A stretch of 19,236 nt of DNA, from contig DEAP01000104.1 of assembly GCA_002348225.1 (NCBI GenBank), positions 34,497 to 53,732 of the forward strand, in the 5' to 3' direction. Position 1 is the first letter of the stretch. Each line of letters begins with the position of its first letter. Below are positions 1 through 7,467 of this stretch, in pieces. The position numbers and the translations under genes are program-made. The notes beneath the pieces were generated by a model, which saw only the letters and a list, made by a program, of their open reading frames with translations, was not told the origin of the DNA and did no database searches. This DNA is from Dehalococcoidia bacterium UBA2979. GTDB taxonomy: Bacteria > Chloroflexota > Dehalococcoidia > UBA2979.

Positions 1-11
1 TTATCATCACA

Positions 12-47
12 ACTCGGTCAGAATGATCATTAGTAACTTGATCGAGT
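12..47. promoter_or_regulatory. Inverted repeat upstream of the binding-protein gene
   Basis: ACTCGGTCA (12-20) can pair with TGATCGAGT (39-47), nine pairs with one G-T wobble. The loop contains the perfect palindrome AATGATCATT (22-31). There is no T-run, so it is not a canonical terminator. It could be an operator or a 5'-UTR hairpin for the gene starting at 112. Seen in the sequence; the function is a guess. Confidence 0.25.
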
Positions 48-111
48 CACTGATGATCCGTAGACTACCGGAGATTATTTAATAAAGGACTATAAGCCAA
101 AGGAGTCTGTA

Positions 112-1833
112 GTGACAGATGATTTGAGAAACAAATTTATTAGCCGGAGACAACTAATTAAAGCTGGTGGACTCACAGCTGCTGGTGTGGCTGGGGCCGC
201 GCTGATAGGTTGTGGCTCGGACGACGAGGACGCGCCAGCCGCAAGTAGCGCCGCCAGCTCAAGTAGCAGCTCAAGCGCCGCTACTCAGGCAGCAACAGCA
301 ACTCCTACGGCTTCAGGGCTAACAGCCGCAAAAACTGCCGTTGCGACACAGGCTGCAGCGGCTGATTCCGGACCAAAAAAAGGTGGCCGGCTCATCTGGG
401 GAACACTGACTCCATTCGAAAACTACAAGGGGCCGTATACCTCGGGTAGTGTGATGGTTCCTAACACGTCAGCATTTTGGGACACATTAGCAAAATACGG
501 CAAAGACTCTATGGAGCCAGAACCGCATTTAGCAGAATCGTGGGAATTTAATTCCGATAAGACACAACTGCAGGTAAAGCTACGTCCAGGGCTGGAATTC
601 CACAACGGGAAAACAATTGATTCAACTGCCGTGAAAAGAAGTATGGATCTCATGGATGATGAAGGAGTACCTAACAGCCAGGTAAAGGGAACTTTCAGCA
701 AATACATTAGTGAAGTGAAAGTCGTCGACGATAAGACTCTCATATTTGATCTTGCCTGGCCGGGAGATGGTATTTTCGACGTATTCCAGTACGCGCATAT
801 ACATGATGCGGACGACCTCGAGTCCTACGTAGATCTGAAAACCTGTAACGCCAGTGGACCGTTCAAGTTTGACTTCGATGAATTCAAGCCTGGTGAAGGA
901 TTCCTTGGCCGTAGGCATGAGAATCACTACGCACCAACACACATCGACGAAGTGGAATTCAGAGTGTTCCAGGATGCAAGTGCTCTTGGTTTGGCGGTTG
1001 ACGCGGGTGAAATCCACGCGACCAACAACGGAACCCATGCAGATGCAGCAAGGTGGATGAAAGATGACAACCTAGAGGTTGGTGTTGCTCCTGCAGGGCT
1101 CGCCTCCTGGGTGCTAGGAATGACAGTTACTGGTAATGGTGGTGGAAACCCCATTCTTGACGACCCAAGAGTGAGACGAGCAATCTACCGAGTAATTGAC
1201 AGAAACAGGCTTGCTACCGAAACGTTCCAGGGCTTAGTGGAGCCTCTCCATTTCCACTGGCGACCCTACTCACCTGCCTACGATAAAGCTTTGGACAAGG
1301 ATTACTTCAATATAGAAGAGGCGAAAGCACTTCTAAATGAAGCTGGCTACGATAGCATCGATATCGACCTAAACGTACAAGCGGGTGGAGACCCAGCGGA
1401 TGACCAGATCGCTGCAGTCATCCAGGCTGATGCTGCAAAAGCTGGTATTAACTTCAATATCACTCTTATGGATGGAGCGGAGCGAAGACCATTATGGCGG
1501 GCCGGTAAATTACCCGGAGCATACCTGTCTTCATTCGCTTTCTATTCATTGCAGCCTGAAACTCTTGCGGTAATGAACTACCAGATGAGAATTCCGAACT
1601 CATGTGCATATGACACTCCTGAATATCAGGCAATCATTGATGGGTTTGCTGGAGCATCGGTTGAGAAGAAAGCTGGACTCATCCAAGAGATGAATGCTTT
1701 GTACGCTAACGAGCCATGGATAGCACCAATTGTTAGTCGAGGATATGTTTGGGCTAACTCTAAAAAAGTTAAGGGTTTGGTAACGGACATATTGAGTACA
1801 CCTTATTGGTCTGAGCTCTGGCTAGATGCATAA
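112..1833 (+). CDS. ABC transporter substrate-binding lipoprotein, peptide/nickel family (SBP_bac_5)
   Basis: This is an extracytoplasmic solute receptor of the dipeptide/oligopeptide/nickel ABC-transporter class. It would bind a ligand outside the membrane and hand it to a permease. The start is GTG at 112 with AAAGGAG at 99-105. The N-terminus has a twin-arginine motif SRRQLIK (residues 11-17), a hydrophobic stretch, and a lipobox ALIGC with Cys34, so a Tat-exported lipoprotein is likely. A Ser/Ala/Thr-rich linker (about 43-85) tethers the domain. The mature part carries family signatures such as the stretch around LAESWEFNSDKTQLQVKLRPG and FHNGK, and ends in a region (PWIAPIV) typical of the family. 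The length of 573 aa is usual. No permease or ATPase gene lies nearby, so it is an orphan here, and its substrate cannot be told (family members bind peptides, sugars, nickel or other compounds). Confidence 0.93.
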   Translation: MTDDLRNKFISRRQLIKAGGLTAAGVAGAALIGCGSDDEDAPAASSAASSSSSSSAATQAATATPTASGLTAAKTAVATQAAAADSGPKKGGRLIWGTLTPFENYKGPYTSGSVMVPNTSAFWDTLAKYGKDSMEPEPHLAESWEFNSDKTQLQVKLRPGLEFHNGKTIDSTAVKRSMDLMDDEGVPNSQVKGTFSKYISEVKVVDDKTLIFDLAWPGDGIFDVFQYAHIHDADDLESYVDLKTCNASGPFKFDFDEFKPGEGFLGRRHENHYAPTHIDEVEFRVFQDASALGLAVDAGEIHATNNGTHADAARWMKDDNLEVGVAPAGLASWVLGMTVTGNGGGNPILDDPRVRRAIYRVIDRNRLATETFQGLVEPLHFHWRPYSPAYDKALDKDYFNIEEAKALLNEAGYDSIDIDLNVQAGGDPADDQIAAVIQADAAKAGINFNITLMDGAERRPLWRAGKLPGAYLSSFAFYSLQPETLAVMNYQMRIPNSCAYDTPEYQAIIDGFAGASVEKKAGLIQEMNALYANEPWIAPIVSRGYVWANSKKVKGLVTDILSTPYWSELWLDA

Positions 1834-1860
1834 TTAGGTTTCAATATTGGTATTTGGGGA

Positions 1861-1887
1861 GGCACCCTACGGGGTGCCTTTTCTTTT
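1861..1887 (+). terminator. Rho-independent terminator
   Basis: A perfect 7-bp stem, GGCACCC (1861-1867) with GGGTGCC (1872-1878), closes the loop TACG. The C-TACG-G arrangement corresponds to a stable cUNCGg tetraloop in RNA. The T-run TTTTCTTTT (1879-1887) follows. It ends the binding-protein transcript and lies 11 bases before the next start codon. Confidence 0.93.
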
Positions 1888-1898
1888 AGGAAAAGAGT

Positions 1899-2783
1899 AT
1901 GACTCTACTACTAGATGGTGGCATGGGCCAGGAACTTCGAGCGCGAGGCTTGAATCCCGATGCGAATAATGCGGGGCGAGCGCTGCTTGACGCGCCACAA
2001 GCCGTTCAAGGTGTTCACGAAGAATTCATACATGCCGGAGCAGAAATCATCACCACGTGGAACTATTCCGTAACAAGACAACGACTCGGAAATGCAAACC
2101 AAGATGGCACCATTGATGAAATGACCGAGATGGCGGTCAAAATTGCCGATGATGCCCGAAAGGCCACCAGAAAATCCAATGTTCGGATCGCAGGTTGCTT
2201 ACCTCCTCTTCGAGCAAGCTATGAGCCTAACGACCAGGAATTCATGTCGATGATTGAGGAATACAGCGAAATCGCTGATCATCTGTCGTCTGGTGTGGAT
2301 TTGTTCTTGTGCGAAACCATGTCAAGCGCCAGGGAGGCTGCTGCTGCTGCTGAGGCTGCCTCGAAATTTGGAAAACCGGTTTGGGTCTCTTGGACTTTAC
2401 AGGACGAGGCTAACGGACTGCTTCGCAGTGGTGAGACGATCGAAGAGGCTTTAGCTGCAATAGACCAAATATCTGTAGAGGCAGTGCTTTTCAATTGCTG
2501 TGATATCACGGCAATTGAGCACGCGATGAGTTTACTTCGCGGCAAAACAACCCGATTAATTGGGGCTTACGCAAATGCTTTCACACCTATCGCTCAGGAC
2601 TGGAAACGGGACGGTAACAAGTTACGTGATTTGAAAGACCTTACTCCAGAGGAGTATGCAGAACAAGCTTTATCCTGGTGCAAAAATGGGGCAGAGATCA
2701 TTGGTGGCTGCTGCAATATAGGCCCTCCACATATTTCTCAGATGCGTGACCTTATCGACAAAAATATATTAACCACCACCTAG
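1899..2783 (+). CDS. Homocysteine S-methyltransferase family protein
   Basis: The 294-aa protein belongs to the zinc-dependent homocysteine S-methyltransferase family (MmuM/BHMT/MetH N-domain), which transfers a methyl group from donors such as S-methylmethionine or betaine to homocysteine. The N-terminal LLLDGGMGQEL (residues 3-13) is the family's opening strand motif. The zinc ligands are recognisable as a Cys in FNCC (200/201) and the double Cys in GGCCN (271-272). The start ATG at 1899 follows an AGGAAAAGAG purine tract at 1888-1897. The gene sits directly after a strong terminator, so it needs readthrough or a promoter inside the preceding gene. The methyl donor cannot be assigned from sequence. 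Single-domain length fits MmuM-like enzymes rather than full MetH. Confidence 0.9.
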   Translation: MTLLLDGGMGQELRARGLNPDANNAGRALLDAPQAVQGVHEEFIHAGAEIITTWNYSVTRQRLGNANQDGTIDEMTEMAVKIADDARKATRKSNVRIAGCLPPLRASYEPNDQEFMSMIEEYSEIADHLSSGVDLFLCETMSSAREAAAAAEAASKFGKPVWVSWTLQDEANGLLRSGETIEEALAAIDQISVEAVLFNCCDITAIEHAMSLLRGKTTRLIGAYANAFTPIAQDWKRDGNKLRDLKDLTPEEYAEQALSWCKNGAEIIGGCCNIGPPHISQMRDLIDKNILTTT

Positions 2784-2928
2784 TCAGGCCACACCAATTT
2801 CATTTCCCGATATAGGACAAAATCTGCTCCGCTACCCTTTTTAGTGGGCAACTAATACATGCCAGAAAACTTATACTAGCCCGTAGTCATTTTATACTTT
2901 GATATCGTGACAGATAGGTAGTGATCTC

Positions 2929-4152
2929 ATGGTCCGTTTATCCGACCTTCACCCAAACGAGGCTGAGCATCTCCGCGCCCGAGCTGATGCAATGCCCGAG
3001 CTCAAGTGTGAACAATGGCTCACCCCAAGACCCTTGCCTGAGTCGACCGTCGCATTGGTCTCCACCTGCGGTATGCATCGGCGTGATGACCCACCATTTA
3101 CCCTAGGTGCCGTCGACTATCGGATGATCCCCCGAGGTGTAGACTGGACCGACATTATCATTTCGCATCTCAGCACCAATTTTGATCGCAGCGGACTGGC
3201 CGACGACCCGAATGTGGCGATGCCCCTGGACCGACTTGAAGATCTCGCTGCTAACGATGAAATTGGCGCTGTTTCCAAATGGCACTACACGTTTATGGGC
3301 GGGCATCCGCAGCCTCAGATGTTCGAAGAGGCCGGTCAGGAGGTAGGCCGCCGCCTCGCGAGTGACGGAGTCGATGTGGCACTCCTCGTTCCCATTTGAC
3401 CACTTTGTTCCGGCGCAGTTGGCGCCCTCGCCCACTTCATCGAGCGCGCCGGCGTGGCCACAACCTCCATCAGCCTTATTCGAGAACAAACTGAGAGGGT
3501 AAGACCACCTCGAGCCCTCTGGGTTCCTTTTCCACTTGGACGTCCGCTCGGCATACCGGGCGATACTAATTTCCAGCTCGATGTGCTACGAGCTACGCTC
3601 GGTATGTTATCCACTGCAACAGAACCGGTGATCGAGGACTATCCGATCGAAGCGCCGGGTGCGGGCCCCGAAGTATGGGCATGCCCACTGACAATTGAGG
3701 TGGAATCTGACGAATCTCTAGCCGGCCGACTTCTCCAAGAGGTAGCTCGTCTCCGACCATGGGCGACCGAGACCCGGCGACGTCGTGGACGCACCCTTTT
3801 CGGACTCTCTGGGGCGGGACCAGACCAGGTCGACGACGTGGCCACAATGCTCGCCTCGGTCGCTGAGTCAGGTAATGTCACCGACCAACTAACTACCGAC
3901 ATCAAATGGGCACATCCTATGCCCTTCCTACTCCGACACCTCGCTGAAGACCTACGCAGCTTCTATCATGAAGCCATCGCCAGCCAACCCGGCGATATAC
4001 CTCCCAACCATGATGCTCTCAACAAATGGATCTTCGGTGAAACTGTGCTCGGTGAGGTGCTACTCACGATTGGTGAACATCTGACCTTCGCCGGCAAGAC
4101 AAATCCGAAGGTGGGGATCGTGCGCAATCTGATGATCCCCGAGGGCCTATAG
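2929..4152 (+). CDS. Selenoprotein B family protein (GrdB/PrdB-like), in-frame TGA read as selenocysteine
   Basis: Two open stretches, 2929-3396 and 3400-4152, lie in the same frame and are separated only by TGA at 3397-3399. Read through, they give one 407-residue protein of the glycine/sarcosine/betaine/D-proline reductase selenoprotein B family. The N-terminal half shows conserved-looking blocks (VALVSTCGMHRRDD at 41-54, SHLSTNFDRSG at 79-89, FMGGHP at 122-127). The TGA falls at residue 157 in VPI-U-PLC, giving a Sec-x-x-Cys redox pair (U157, C160). The chain continues with IERAG and RPPRALWVPFPLGRPLG, as expected for the family. From memory, PrdB carries Sec near residue 152 in a ~240-aa protein; this one has about 150 extra C-terminal residues. 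The start ATG has AGGTAG at 2916-2921. GC content looks higher than in the neighbours (55-67% in two counted 60-base rows against 40-47% in two rows of the next gene). The substrate is unknown. No Sec machinery lies in the window. Confidence 0.85.
3412..3426 (+). promoter_or_regulatory. Candidate bacterial SECIS hairpin
   Basis: Directly after the TGA at 3397-3399, GGCGC (3412-3416) pairs with GCGCC (3422-3426) around a 5-base loop AGTTG. The loop begins 18 bases after the TGA and has G at its second position. Bacterial SECIS elements are known to need an apical loop roughly 16-37 bases from the UGA with a G among the first two loop bases, so this fits. The lower stem is poor, and no folding calculation was run. 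Confidence 0.6.
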
Positions 4153-4273
4153 CTAAGCAGTATCTCCACTGTGATGGATGATGTCCTTGCTAAAGCAGGT
4201 TGGCTAGTCACGTAGACCGCTATTTTTTTTAAAACGTATACTCAATATACCTAAATATTAAAGAAAGAAAACT

Positions 4274-5470
4274 ATGTCCAAAATGAAATTCGGCACCTTT
4301 TTAGCTCCCCATCATCCCATCGGTGAAAATCCTATGCTGCAGCTCCAAAGCGATTTAGAACTGGCCCAACATTTGGACAATTTGGGATTTGACGAGTTTT
4401 GGTGTGGTGAACACCATTCAACTGGGTGGGAGGTAATTGCTTCTCCTGAATTATTTTTAGCTGCCGCTGCTGAACGTACACAAAGAATCAAACTAGGAAC
4501 AGGAGTCATCTCACTGCCCTACCATCATCCTTTTATGGTGGCTCAAAGACTAGTACAACTAGATTATCAATCTCGAGGGAGGGTGTTATTTGGTTCTGGC
4601 CCAGGAGCACTCCCTTCAGATGCACATCTGATGGGACTCGACCCTATGCTTTTAAGATCAAGGCAGGACGAGGCTATAGGAGTTATTAAAAGACTTTTCT
4701 CAGGGGAAAGATTCTCTTATGAGTCTGAATGGTTCACTTTGAAAGACGCTAAATTACAGCTAAGACCATTACAAGAAAGTATGGAATTCGTTGTAGCCTC
4801 AACAATTACTCCTTCAGGGATGACTCTGTCAGGAAAATATGAAACAGGAGTCATATCTATTGGTGCAATGGCATCACAGGGACTCACATCATTAGCAAAC
4901 CAATGGACATTTGCAGAGGAATCCGCAGCAAAGCACGGAAATAGCGTCTCAAGAAATAAATGGCGAGTTCTAATGAGCTGGCATATTGCTGAAACTAGAG
5001 ATCAAGCTAGAGCTGAAGCCAAAGAAGGACTTTTCAGACATGTCAATGAATATACGACTGGAACTCTTAACCCTGTAGATGGGAAGACCTTCAAAACACC
5101 TGATGAGGCAGTTGATGCCACAGCATTTTCAGATAACAGTACAGCCGTCATCGGGACCCCAAATGACTTAATCAACAAGATACATGAAATGGTTGAGGTC
5201 ACTGGTGGATTTGGAGCTGTGATCGGATTCGCTCATGACTGGGCAAATAGGGAAAATACCAAAAAAAGCTGGGATTTAGTTGCAAGATATGTGATCCCTG
5301 AAATCAATTCCATGCTAGATGACTATAAGGACTCGCTCGATTTCGTGATTAACAATAGAGAAACATGGTTGAGAGCGAAAGATGCAACATCTAGCAATGT
5401 ATTGGAACACGAAAGCGCCGCCAAAGTAATGGAAACTGAAGGATTAGCAGGAGAAAAATCCAAAAACTAA
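4274..5470 (+). CDS. LLM-class (luciferase-like) flavin-dependent monooxygenase
   Basis: The 398-aa protein is a bacterial-luciferase-superfamily oxidoreductase that would use reduced FMN (or F420) and O2 to oxidise an organic substrate. Visible family marks are the first beta strand KFGTFLAPHHP, the GEHH motif (residues 45-48), RIKLGTGVISLPYHHP (71-86), and GRVLFGSGPGALP (102-114). Overall length and motifs resemble the limonene-monooxygenase/LuxA-type subgroup, but the substrate is not certain. The start ATG has only an A-rich AAAGAAAGAAAA leader, a weak ribosome site. The gene is clearly more AT-rich than the selenoprotein gene before it. It ends 10 bp before the tRNA-derived repeat at 5481, so it borders the mobile element but lies outside it. 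Confidence 0.9.
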   Translation: MSKMKFGTFLAPHHPIGENPMLQLQSDLELAQHLDNLGFDEFWCGEHHSTGWEVIASPELFLAAAAERTQRIKLGTGVISLPYHHPFMVAQRLVQLDYQSRGRVLFGSGPGALPSDAHLMGLDPMLLRSRQDEAIGVIKRLFSGERFSYESEWFTLKDAKLQLRPLQESMEFVVASTITPSGMTLSGKYETGVISIGAMASQGLTSLANQWTFAEESAAKHGNSVSRNKWRVLMSWHIAETRDQARAEAKEGLFRHVNEYTTGTLNPVDGKTFKTPDEAVDATAFSDNSTAVIGTPNDLINKIHEMVEVTGGFGAVIGFAHDWANRENTKKSWDLVARYVIPEINSMLDDYKDSLDFVINNRETWLRAKDATSSNVLEHESAAKVMETEGLAGEKSKN

Positions 5471-5480
5471 TCGCCGTTAG

Positions 5481-5525
5481 AAGATGCTGGTACCCTCGGA
5501 GAGATTCGAACTCCCGACCCGCGGA
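5481..5525 (-). repeat. Distal att copy: orphan 3' half of tRNA-Arg
   Basis: These 45 bp are identical to 7521-7565. On the minus strand they encode the 3' anticodon-stem strand, variable loop, T-arm, 3' acceptor strand and CCA of the tRNA at 7528-7603. The sequence beyond 5525 does not supply a D-arm or 5' acceptor strand, so this is not a working tRNA. Confidence 0.88.
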
Positions 5526-5620
5526 TTCGTCCAACGCAGTATTTGCTATCAATGACGAGAAGTAAACCCTTGAAACTTTGGGTTTCCCTGTGAATGGTAA
5601 TAAATAGTATTAATGAGAAA

Positions 5621-5640
5621 TGGCCACAAATTGGCCACAA
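5621..5640 (+). repeat. Paired TGGCCACAA repeats, left end (arm-site-like)
   Basis: TGGCCACAA occurs at 5621-5629 and 5632-5640, an 11-bp period, 95 bp inside the left att copy. The same pair in the same orientation occurs at 7433-7452 near the right end. This matches the look of arm-type binding sites of a tyrosine integrase. Confidence 0.6.
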
Positions 5641-5669
5641 TGCCCCCCTAGGGATCGAAGTTATATAAA

Positions 5670-7325
5670 TTAACGAACATAGGTCTTGGCGTCTTCCGTG
5701 AATCCAGTTACCTCGTCAAGACTCCTAGCGTCTTGAAATGCCTCAATTTTGATTGAGCGGTCGCTCAATACTTCCACCAATATGACTCCATTAAGTCCCG
5801 GACGATATACAGCCTCCAACGCTCCACCAAGAGGGAATGTTCTCCCATCCCACTCATCACCAGTTTGTACAACTCTATAGCCAGTCAGCTGGCCACTGTC
5901 CCCCTGGTTCAACGCTCTATAGCCATACTTAATTATCCCTGACTCCGCATTCACGTCAGCCGGATTCGGTGCATCCTCTTCAAGATGGAAGCTCTTCTTT
6001 TGAGCGAAAGCTCCCATCGATACTAGGTAGGTATTTGGCACCATATTTGAGGGTCCAAAATAGAGATGCCCACTTGAACCATGACGATCTCCTGGAACCC
6101 CTTTTGTTCCTGCATATCCACCAGAATTCTCTAGAAACCAATTACCTATAAGTGTTCCAGCGATGTCATGATCAATTTTTCCACCAGGAGGATTGTCATT
6201 AACGACAAGAGTTCTACTCAAAATTTGTTCACTGAAAGAGCCCTGCCAATAATTAAACGGATCTACACAGTGCTTTTTCCAAAACTCCTCTTTATAACTT
6301 TCGATATTTACAAAACCATCGAGTTCTACCCGTGTATCTACGATGGAAATATCCAAGCTACCTCTTCCGTTGACTATATCGTAACCCAAAAGATCACCCG
6401 ACTTTACTGGCATTCGTGGATATATCCGAAGATCTTTGTTTCGATCGGCACGAGAAAGTCCTAATGCTGACTCCAGATCCTCGGGCAGTTCCTGAATATG
6501 GATATATATCGAATACAAATGGCAAGAATGTTCCACAACCATTCGATATTGCGTGGAGTCATTCCAAGCTAAATACACTATATGGCCATCAGACATCGAG
6601 TAAATTTCCCACAGATTATCCGGGACATGGAAAAAATACAGGTGATCAATGGGCGTAATATGGTCATAGGAAACGCCTCCCATAGGCTCAACCATCGAAA
6701 TTGTTGATACATCGACCGGAGGACTTGTAAGTATTACCGGACCATCGGGATCGCATTTATTTCTACTATATTGGTACTGCATGGACCACTCATTTGCTGA
6801 AGTTGAGTGATCACCATGAGTTGCCTGACTGCTACCGATCGCCTGTCCAGTTTGATTATGCTGCGCAATAGCAGTCCCATCGAGTTGTGTAGCTACGCGT
6901 TCACACTCCTCTTCAATACACACCTCCAAATCGACCGTAATTATTGTTGGAATTGGCGTCGATTCTACGAGAAAAGACCAAGTCGGTCCTCCTTGTGTCG
7001 CCGACGTGGCATTGGATGCCCACGATAGTCTCGCTTCTGATTGATATCCATCAGTCTCACAAGAAACTCGTCTCCGTTCACTATCTAAGACACAAATGAC
7101 ACTAGGTTCCACACTTGTCGCTATTACGGTGGGAGTACTTGTTGCTATTACGGTGGGAGTACTTGTCGCTATTACGGTGGGAGTACTTGTCGCTATTACG
7201 GTGGGACTGCTTGTCGTACTAGCCTGACTCACTGAAAGTTTCTCTGGCTCTCCCAACTTAGTTTCCTCAGTTCCACAGGAGGCAAACAAGAGAAATGGAA
7301 TCAGGGAGACTAGGAATCGGTTCAT
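5670..7325 (-). CDS. Repeat-linker lipoprotein with degenerate M23/LytM-like domain (element cargo)
   Basis: This is a 551-aa secreted lipoprotein of uncertain function and the sole gene of the tRNA-nested element. The start is taken at ATG 7325 because it gives a clean lipoprotein signal (MNRFLVSLIPFLLFASC, Cys17); an upstream in-frame ATG at 7403 would add 26 residues and bury this signal. A Thr/Pro-rich linker follows with four 8-residue PTVIATST-type repeats (about 40-71). The middle resembles an M23 peptidase fold: HITPIDH, then DGHIVYLAW, YRMVVEHSCHLYSIYIHI, and VKSGDLLGYDIVNGRGSLDISIV. In active M23 enzymes the last strand carries an HxH zinc motif; here it reads LDISI, so zinc chemistry is probably lost and a binding role is more likely. 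The last ~180 residues are not recognised. The M23 link is a motif-level inference. Confidence 0.75.
   Translation of the reverse strand: MNRFLVSLIPFLLFASCGTEETKLGEPEKLSVSQASTTSSPTVIATSTPTVIATSTPTVIATSTPTVIATSVEPSVICVLDSERRRVSCETDGYQSEARLSWASNATSATQGGPTWSFLVESTPIPTIITVDLEVCIEEECERVATQLDGTAIAQHNQTGQAIGSSQATHGDHSTSANEWSMQYQYSRNKCDPDGPVILTSPPVDVSTISMVEPMGGVSYDHITPIDHLYFFHVPDNLWEIYSMSDGHIVYLAWNDSTQYRMVVEHSCHLYSIYIHIQELPEDLESALGLSRADRNKDLRIYPRMPVKSGDLLGYDIVNGRGSLDISIVDTRVELDGFVNIESYKEEFWKKHCVDPFNYWQGSFSEQILSRTLVVNDNPPGGKIDHDIAGTLIGNWFLENSGGYAGTKGVPGDRHGSSGHLYFGPSNMVPNTYLVSMGAFAQKKSFHLEEDAPNPADVNAESGIIKYGYRALNQGDSGQLTGYRVVQTGDEWDGRTFPLGGALEAVYRPGLNGVILVEVLSDRSIKIEAFQDARSLDEVTGFTEDAKTYVR
7114..7209 (-). 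repeat. Four 24-bp tandem repeats in the lipoprotein linker
   Basis: Four 24-bp units (7114-7137, 7138-7161, 7162-7185, 7186-7209) are nearly identical, differing at one base in the second and two at the end of the fourth. On the minus strand each encodes one 8-residue Thr/Pro/Val/Ile/Ala unit. Copy number is expected to vary between strains through slippage. Confidence 0.9.
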
Positions 7326-7432
7326 AATCTGAGCATATCGTCTATTCAGTTTCCATGCTTGGTAAATTACTCTGTGACACGAAGATGCCAGTATCACAAA
7401 CATGATGCAAAATAAGGGATTTTTATCTCAAC

Positions 7433-7452
7433 TGGCCACAAGTTGGCCACAA
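7433..7452 (+). repeat. Paired TGGCCACAA repeats, right end (arm-site-like)
   Basis: TGGCCACAA occurs at 7433-7441 and 7444-7452, again with an 11-bp period and the same orientation as the left pair, 68 bp before the right att copy. On a circularised element the two pairs would flank the 45-bp core as P and P' arms. Confidence 0.6.
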
Positions 7453-7467
7453 ATCAGGCTAAGGCTT

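Noticed and set aside
2784..2928. Promoter before the selenoprotein gene
   Set aside because: TATACT occurs at 2872-2877 and 2893-2898, but neither has a recognisable -35 at suitable distance in this AT-rich gap.
3454..4152. Separate gene starting at ATG 3454
   Set aside because: It is the in-frame continuation of the selenoprotein after TGA 3397; starting at 3454 would cut off the U-x-x-C region and the conserved IERAG stretch.
5481..5560. Second working tRNA gene
   Set aside because: The 3' half is perfect, but no D-arm or matching 5' acceptor strand (GCCCTCG) is found beyond 5525.
5564..5585. AAACCC/GGGTTT hairpin downstream of the lipoprotein gene
   Set aside because: Six weak pairs around a 10-base loop with no T-run on either strand; not convincing as a terminator.
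7114..7209. CRISPR-like array
   Set aside because: The 24-bp units are directly adjacent with no spacers and stay in frame with a Thr/Pro linker; this is a protein repeat. No CRISPR array is present elsewhere in the window.
7326..7403. Upstream start for the lipoprotein with LASSC resembling a lipobox
   Set aside because: Only about eight residues precede that Cys, too short for a signal peptide; the MNRFLVSLIPFLLFASC start is canonical.
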